Positions 59,582 to 64,000 of a DNA stretch of 64,000 nt are shown here, piece by piece. The position numbers were made by a program, and so were the translations under genes. The stretch is taken from positions 1-64,000 of the forward strand of contig NZ_LBDA02000086.1 in NCBI RefSeq assembly GCF_000980885.2, written 5' to 3'. The notes under the pieces were generated by a model. That model had not been told where the DNA came from and made no database searches. It worked only from the letters and a program-made list of their open reading frames with translations. The DNA is from Streptomyces malaysiense. Lineage in GTDB: Bacteria > Actinomycetota > Actinomycetes > Streptomycetales > Streptomycetaceae. Position 1 is the stretch's first letter, and the number at the start of each line of letters is the position of its first letter.

Positions 59582-61257
59582 TGACGCGTATGGCCTCCAC
59601 CCAGACGCAAACGCAGCCGCAGCCGCCGGTCGCGACCCACGACGTCACCAACCAGCCCCCGCCCCTCGCCCCCTACGACTCCTCCGACGACGCCGCCCTC
59701 CTGGAGGGCCTGCGCCGAGAGGGGGCCGGGTGGGCCGAGGAGGAGATCCGCCGTCTCGGCGCCCGCGCCGGCAGCGCGACGGCCCAGGAATGGGGCGAGC
59801 AGGCGAACCTGAACGAGCCGGTGCTGCGCACCCACGACCGCTACGGCAACCGTGTCGACGAGGTGGACTTCCACCCCAGCTGGCACCATCTGATGCGGGC
59901 CGCGGTCGAGGCGGGCCTCGCCGGTTCGGCCTGGGCGGACGAGCGGCCCGGCGCCCATGTGGCCCGTACCGCGGGCGGGTTGGTGTGGGGGCACACCGAG
60001 GCGGGACACGGCTGCCCGACGTCGATGACGTACGCCGCGGTACCCGCCCTGCGCGCGCAGCCCGAACTGGCCAAGGTGTACGAGCCGTTGCTCACCAGCC
60101 GGGAGTACGAGCCCGGACTGCGGGTGCCGGCCGAGAAGCCCGGCCTGATCGCCGGGATGGGCATGACCGAGAAGCAGGGCGGCTCGGACGTGCGGACCAA
60201 CACCACCACGGCGACGCCGACCGGCGAGCCCGGGGTGTACACGCTGCGCGGGCACAAGTGGTTCACGTCGGCGCCCATGTCCGACGTCTTCCTCGTCCTG
60301 GCGCAGGCCCCCGGCGGACTGTCCTGCTTCCTGGTGCCGCGCGTACTGCCGGACGGCAGCCGCAACGCCTTCCGCATCCAGCGCCTGAAGGACAAGCTGG
60401 GCAACCGTTCCAACGCCTCGTCGGAACCGGAGTTCGACCGGACGGTCGCGTGGCTGGTGGGGCCCGAGGGGCGGGGTGTGAAGACCATCATCGAGATGGT
60501 CAACTGCACGCGTCTGGACTGCGTGATGTCCTCGGCGACGCTGATGCGCAAGACGCTGGTCGAGGCCGGTCATCACGCCCGCCACCGGAGCGCGTTCGGT
60601 GCCCGCCTGCTCGAACAGCCGCTGATGCGCAACGTGTTGGCGGACCTCGCGCTGGAGTCCGAGGCGGCGACCACCCTCACCCTGCGGCTGGCCGGGGCCG
60701 CGGACCGCGCGGTGCGCGGGGACGAAGGGGAGCGCGCCTTCCGGCGGATCGCCACCGCCGTCGGCAAGTACTGGGTCACCAAGCGGGGTCCCGCGTTCAC
60801 CGCCGAGGCCCTGGAATGCCTGGGCGGCAACGGGTACGTGGAGGACTCCGGCATGCCCCGGCACTACCGCGAGGCCCCGCTGCTGTCCATCTGGGAGGGC
60901 TCGGGCAACGTCAACGCGCTGGACGTGCTGCGCGCCCTCGGCCGCGAACCGGGCGCCGCCGACGCCCTCTTCGCCGAACTCGCCCTCGCCCGAGGCGCGG
61001 ACGCCCGCCTGGACTCCGCCGTGGCCGCCCTCCGGACCGAACTGCCCCGGGCCGACCAGTTCGGCGCCCGCCGCCTGGTCGAGCGCATGGCCCTCGCTCT
61101 CCAGGCGTCCCTCCTGGTCCGCCACGCCCCCGGGGCGGTCGCGGACGCCTTCTGCGCGACCCGTCTGGGCGGCGACTGGGGCCACTCCTTCGGGACCCTG
61201 CCCTCCGGAACGGACCCGGACGCCGTCCTGGAGCGGGCCCTGCCCGACCGCGGCTGA
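59581..61257 (+). CDS. AidB-like acyl-CoA dehydrogenase
   Basis: A 558-residue flavoprotein of the AidB branch of acyl-CoA dehydrogenases. Diagnostic segments are GLIAGMGMTEKQGGSDVR, KWFTSAPMSDVFLVLAQ, RLKDKLGNRSNASSE and LECLGGNGYVEDSGMPRHYR. E. coli AidB binds DNA and responds to alkylation; an acyl-CoA role is also possible. The first 20 residues are a Gln/Thr-rich lead. AGGGAAAG precedes the ATG at 59581. Divergent PaaX suggests response to an acyl-CoA. An AlkB gene lies 54 kb away in this window. Confidence 0.9.
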   Translation: MTRMASTQTQTQPQPPVATHDVTNQPPPLAPYDSSDDAALLEGLRREGAGWAEEEIRRLGARAGSATAQEWGEQANLNEPVLRTHDRYGNRVDEVDFHPSWHHLMRAAVEAGLAGSAWADERPGAHVARTAGGLVWGHTEAGHGCPTSMTYAAVPALRAQPELAKVYEPLLTSREYEPGLRVPAEKPGLIAGMGMTEKQGGSDVRTNTTTATPTGEPGVYTLRGHKWFTSAPMSDVFLVLAQAPGGLSCFLVPRVLPDGSRNAFRIQRLKDKLGNRSNASSEPEFDRTVAWLVGPEGRGVKTIIEMVNCTRLDCVMSSATLMRKTLVEAGHHARHRSAFGARLLEQPLMRNVLADLALESEAATTLTLRLAGAADRAVRGDEGERAFRRIATAVGKYWVTKRGPAFTAEALECLGGNGYVEDSGMPRHYREAPLLSIWEGSGNVNALDVLRALGREPGAADALFAELALARGADARLDSAVAALRTELPRADQFGARRLVERMALALQASLLVRHAPGAVADAFCATRLGGDWGHSFGTLPSGTDPDAVLERALPDRG

Positions 61258-61264
61258 AGCCGGC

Positions 61265-61301
61265 GGGGCCTGTCCGGCCCGGCCGGCTCCGGACAGGCCC
61301 C
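61265..61301 (+). terminator. terminator hairpin after the AidB-like gene
   Basis: A perfect 13-bp stem, GGGGCCTGTCCGG / CCGGACAGGCCCC, with an 11-nt loop, starts 8 nt past the stop. No T run. Confidence 0.75.
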
Positions 61302-61366
61302 ACTCCAGGCCCGGTCCTGCCCCGTCCGGGGGCGGCACGGCAGGACCAGCCACCGAGCGGACCAGG

Positions 61367-61440
61367 TACATCGACAAGCCGACCGGGCAGCCCGGCAAGC
61401 CGACCGGATACATCGACGAGCCGACCGGGTAGATCGACGG
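61367..61440. repeat. three 21-bp tandem units plus a partial fourth
   Basis: TACATCGACAAGCCGACCGG... begins at 61367; copies at 61388 (CAGCCCGGCAAGCCGACCGG) and 61409, with a partial TAGATCGACGG at 61430. The core AAGCCGACCGG is nearly constant. Length 21 keeps frame, so it may be a scrap of repetitive coding sequence, but no gene covers it. Confidence 0.7.
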
Positions 61441-61447
61441 CTCGCCC

Positions 61448-61480
61448 GCGAACGGCCGGCGAACGGCCGGCGAACAGCCG
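61448..61480. repeat. three 11-bp tandem units
   Basis: GCGAACGGCCG twice, then GCGAACAGCCG. Ends 1 nt before the stop codon of the Rv1733c-like gene. Confidence 0.75.
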
Positions 61481-61481
61481 C

Positions 61482-62138
61482 TCAGACCGTGCGTCCCCAC
61501 CGCGGCCCCAGCCGGGCCCATTCCGTGTCCCAGGCGGTCATCCGGCGGCGCTCCAGCCGGGCGCGCAGCAATGATCCGCCCGCGAAGGGGACGAGCGCGG
61601 CGCTGAGCCCCGTCAGGGCCCCGACGAGGTCGGCCCGGAAGGCGGCCTGGCCGGGCGTGACGGGGCTGTCGGCGAGGTGGCCCCGGGAGTCGGTCCAGAC
61701 GGTGACCCTGGTGCCGGCCCCGCTGCCGGCCGCCGCCCGGACCCGGCCTGTGCGCACGGAACCGTCGGCCACCCTCCAGCGCGCTTCCACCCAGCCCCAG
61801 GCCCTGTGGGACATGTGCCGACGCCCCGCGGGCCCCTGCGGGACCTCGGCGACGACACGGGCGACGGCGGGGCGCCGGTCGGCGCGCTCGCGGGCCAGCC
61901 CCTGCGCCACCGAGCGATCCGTCAGGAGCCCGGCGACCACCCCGGCGAGCACGGTCAGCAGCCCGACGCCGAGCACCAGCCAGCCCTCCACCACGTCCGC
62001 GCGGCGCCTGAGCGGATTGCGCCGCCACCGCCACAGCCACACCCTGGGACCTCGGAACGCCATCGAGGGCATCCTCCTCGCGACCGCAAAGACCGGCCGG
62101 ACCGTCCTCCTCGGGGGAGGGATCGTTCCGTTGCTCAT
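61482..62138 (-). CDS. Rv1733c-like membrane protein
   Basis: A 218-residue protein with two transmembrane helices, one at about residues 52-72 (VLGVGLLTVLAGVVAGLLT) and one near 175-195 (VGALTGLSAALVPFAGG), flanking an extracytoplasmic domain. The pattern WLWRWRRNPLRRRADVVEGW is typical of the actinomycete Rv1733c family, whose function is unknown. The first 30 residues before that motif are basic. Start at 62138 (MSNGTIPPPRR) is the best of several in-frame Met codons. Confidence 0.72.
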   Translation of the reverse strand: MSNGTIPPPRRTVRPVFAVARRMPSMAFRGPRVWLWRWRRNPLRRRADVVEGWLVLGVGLLTVLAGVVAGLLTDRSVAQGLARERADRRPAVARVVAEVPQGPAGRRHMSHRAWGWVEARWRVADGSVRTGRVRAAAGSGAGTRVTVWTDSRGHLADSPVTPGQAAFRADLVGALTGLSAALVPFAGGSLLRARLERRRMTAWDTEWARLGPRWGRTV

Positions 62139-62342
62139 GACAAGCCGTCCTCGACGTTCGCACGAGAGGGCCGCCTCGCGCAGGCACATCGGGGAACGGA
62201 CCCCGCCAATCCTCGCCGAAGGCCGGCGACACCCCGCTGAGCTGGGGCGACGGGCGCTCCAGAGCAGACTGTCAGTGGTGGGGTGCAGACTGGCCGATAT
62301 CTGACGTCGACCCTGGGCACTGGCGCCCCGGAGGTGATCGGC

Positions 62343-63431
62343 ATGACCGAGGTACTGCTTGCGGTGGGCACCCGCAAGGGCCTGTTCATCGGACGGCGGC
62401 GGGGGCACGGCCCCTGGGAGTTCGACGAGAGCCCGTACTTCAACGCGCAGGCGGTGTACTCGGTCGCGATCGACCCCCGGGGACCGCGGCCGCGGCTGCT
62501 CGCGGGGGGCGACAGCGCGCACTGGGGGCCGTCGGTGTTCCACTCCGACGACCTCGGCCGCACCTGGACCGAACCGCCCCGCCCGGCCGTCAGGTTCCCC
62601 AAGGACACCGGCGCCTCCCTGGAGCGCGTCTGGCAGCTGCACCCCGCCGCCGCCGAGCCCGACGTGGTGTACGCGGGCACGGAACCGGCCGCGCTCTACC
62701 GCTCGGTGGACCGCGGCGAGAGCTTCGAGCTGGTGCGACCGCTGTGGGAGCACCCCACCCGCTCCCGCTGGGTGCCCGGCGGCGGCGGTGAGGGGCTGCA
62801 CACGGTGCTCACCGACGCCCGCGACAGGGCGGCGCTGACGGTGGCCGTCTCCACGGCCGGGGTGTTCCGCACCACCGACGGCGGGGCGAGCTGGGCGCCG
62901 TCCAACTCCGGTGTGGCCGCGGTGTTCCTGCCGGACCCGAACCCGGAGTTCGGCCAGTGCGTGCACAAGGTCGCCCGGGACGCGGCCGACCCGGACCGGC
63001 TGTATCTCCAGAACCACTGGGGGGTGTACCGGAGCGACGACGCGGGAGCGCGCTGGAGCGACATCGGCGCGGACCTGCCGTCCACCTTCGGCTTCGCGGT
63101 CGCCGCCCACCCGCACCGCGGCGACACGGCGTACGTCTTCCCGATCAACGCGGACAGCGACCGGGTCCCCGCCGACCGCCGCTGCCGGGTCTTCCGCACG
63201 ACCGACGCGGGCAGGACCTGGGAACCCCTGGCCCGGGGCCTGCCGACCGGGGACCACTACGGCACGGTGCTGCGCGACGCCCTGTGCACCGACGACGCCG
63301 ACCCGGCGGGCGTGTACTTCGGCAACCGCAACGGAGAGGTGTTCGCCTCCGCGGACGACGGCGACAGCTGGCGGCAGCTGGCCGCGCACCTGCCGGACGT
63401 GCTGTGCGTGCGCGCGGCGTTGGTCGGCTGA
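62343..63431 (+). CDS. Asp-box (BNR) beta-propeller protein, sialidase/exo-glycosidase-like
   Basis: A 362-residue propeller. Six Asp-box repeats of the SxDxGxTW kind are visible: SDDLGRTW, SVDRGESF, TTDGGASW, SDDAGARW, TTDAGRTW and SADDGDSW. The opening MTEVLLAVGTRKGLFIGRR is typical of a cytoplasmic actinomycete group often called WD40/YVTN or glycosyl hydrolase. No sialidase catalytic arginine triad or signal peptide is evident, so enzymatic activity is doubtful. Confidence 0.83.
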   Translation: MTEVLLAVGTRKGLFIGRRRGHGPWEFDESPYFNAQAVYSVAIDPRGPRPRLLAGGDSAHWGPSVFHSDDLGRTWTEPPRPAVRFPKDTGASLERVWQLHPAAAEPDVVYAGTEPAALYRSVDRGESFELVRPLWEHPTRSRWVPGGGGEGLHTVLTDARDRAALTVAVSTAGVFRTTDGGASWAPSNSGVAAVFLPDPNPEFGQCVHKVARDAADPDRLYLQNHWGVYRSDDAGARWSDIGADLPSTFGFAVAAHPHRGDTAYVFPINADSDRVPADRRCRVFRTTDAGRTWEPLARGLPTGDHYGTVLRDALCTDDADPAGVYFGNRNGEVFASADDGDSWRQLAAHLPDVLCVRAALVG

Positions 63432-63590
63432 GGAACGGACCGGAGAGGCAGGAGGGAGAGGCATGACCGGGGAGGGGTGCACAGCGGTGTCCGGAGGACG
63501 CGGTTCCAGAGGACCGGGGGCACGGGGCGTCCGGCCGGGTTCGGGCCACCGGTTGATCACCGGCGGCCGTACGGCAGTAGGGTGACGACC

Positions 63591-64000
63591 GTGGCACCAC
63601 GACCCTTGCATGAAATCGTCGAACCCGGCTGGGCGAAGGCCCTGGAACCCGTGGCCGGAAGGATCGCCGAGATGGGCGACTTCCTGCGCGCGGAGATCGC
63701 CGCGGGACGTACCTACCTCCCGGCGGGAAGCAACGTCCTGCGCGCGTTCCAGCAACCCTTCGACGAGGTGCGGGTCCTGATCGTCGGTCAGGACCCCTAC
63801 CCCACCCCCGGGCACGCGGTGGGCCTGTCGTTCTCGGTCGCTCCCGAGGTACGACCGCTGCCGCCGAGCCTGATCAACATCTACCGCGAGCTCGGCGACG
63901 ACCTGGGGCTGCCCCAGCCGTCCGACGGCGACCTCACGCCCTGGACCCGGCAGGGCGTCCTGCTGCTCAACAGGGCGCTGACCACCGCGCCGCGCAGTCC
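63591..64000 (+). CDS. ung: uracil-DNA glycosylase family 1, 3' end beyond window
   Basis: The first 136 codons of a family 1 UDG, which removes uracil from DNA. The catalytic motif is [10 protein letters not shown], with D68 activating water; most UDGs have GQDPYH, so Pro stands at that position. [13 protein letters not shown] is the adjacent block. TTGATC (63553-63558) and TAGGGT (63578-63583) form a promoter 7 nt before the GTG, so probably leaderless. The gene runs off the window. Confidence 0.9.
   Translation, partial: MAPRPLHEIVEPGWAKALEPVAGRIAEMGDFLRAEIAAGRTYLPAGSNVLRAFQQPFDEVRVLIVGQDPYPTPGHAVGLSFSVAPEVRPLPPSLINIYRELGDDLGLPQPSDGDLTPWTRQGVLLLNRALTTAPRS

Noticed and set aside
61367-61480. 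Repeats considered as a CRISPR array
   Set aside because: The units are directly contiguous with no unique spacers and no cas genes are present.
62343-63431. Call as a true sialidase
   Set aside because: Asp boxes alone do not make a sialidase. The arginine triad, a FRIP-like motif and a signal peptide were not seen.
1-64000. tRNA or rRNA genes
   Set aside because: Looked for CCA-adjacent cloverleaf patterns (GTTCGAxxC loops) and conserved rRNA blocks in the gaps by eye and found none. A dedicated tRNA search would be more sensitive.

Overview
The window is chromosomal DNA from a Streptomyces or close relative. The base composition is very GC-rich with strong G/C third positions, many genes start with GTG and a few with TTG. 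The gene families (mycothiol-dependent isomerase fold, F420/deazaflavin-type nitroreductase, FprA-like reductase, many TetR/MarR/LacI/ROK regulators, and DUF4865, DUF6087, DUF6214, DUF6421, DUF6986) are actinomycete types. About 60 genes are supported. I see no rRNA, tRNA, CRISPR array, intact transposon or biosynthetic megacluster.

Layout. 0.4-3.3 kb: an anti-sigma-type ATPase, then a TetR - DUF4865 - phosphotriesterase set. 3.4-9 kb: ROK regulator, AlkB, MFS exporter with divergent ArsR-type regulator, RlmG-like methyltransferase. 9-12.3 kb: DeoR regulator divergent from a sugar-isomerase/class II aldolase pair, and a DUF5519 protein. 12.3-14.6 kb: a decayed patch with a frameshifted ATP-grasp-RiPP-type methyltransferase, a DUF6087 protein, a small membrane-protein remnant and a truncated MFS gene. 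14.6-16 kb: an auxiliary tryptophanyl-tRNA synthetase preceded by a Trp-codon leader peptide and terminator. 16-24.7 kb: MarR, a TetR/nitroreductase pair with twin operators, geranylgeranyl-reductase-like enzyme, M20 dipeptidase, metallo-beta-lactamase-fold hydrolase, kinase-NUDIX fusion, small secreted protein, isomerase-fold protein. 24.8-29 kb: secreted alpha-galactosidase, ROK kinase and LacI regulator. 29-33.7 kb: a CitE-like lyase, the etfBA operon, a flavin reductase with its own cysteine-type leader peptide, a thioredoxin. 34-41 kb: PlsC, transglutaminase-like protein, a DUF6421 - SDR - threonine-aldolase operon, GDPD, GNAT and VOC proteins. 41-50 kb: FUSC-MarR operon, DUF5134 protein, aromatic FAD monooxygenase with divergent Lrp-type regulator, M56 peptidase, HAD, TetR, DUF6214. 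50-64 kb: FprA-like reductase, ArsR/Old Yellow Enzyme pair, a giant P-type ATPase with a partner, PaaX/AidB-like pair, Rv1733c-like protein, an Asp-box propeller and the start of a uracil-DNA glycosylase.

How the genes work together. Most units are small: one or two enzymes beside their own regulator. Many have an inverted repeat readable in the gap between regulator and target (TetR at 1.2 kb, 17.9 kb and 48.9 kb; LacI at 27.2 kb; MarR at 43.5 kb; ArsR at 52.1 kb; PaaX at 59.5 kb). Two genes (trpRS1 and the flavin reductase) carry translated leader peptides, suggesting control by amino-acid supply. At least thirteen starts sit 6-8 nt after a TAnnnT-type -10 box, predicting leaderless mRNAs.

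No defence island or new biosynthetic cluster is evident. The best leads for undescribed biology are the DUF6421 - SDR - aldolase operon, the flavin-reductase leader peptide, the TetR - DUF4865 - phosphotriesterase unit, and the P-type ATPase whose N-terminal half looks like a dead second pump.
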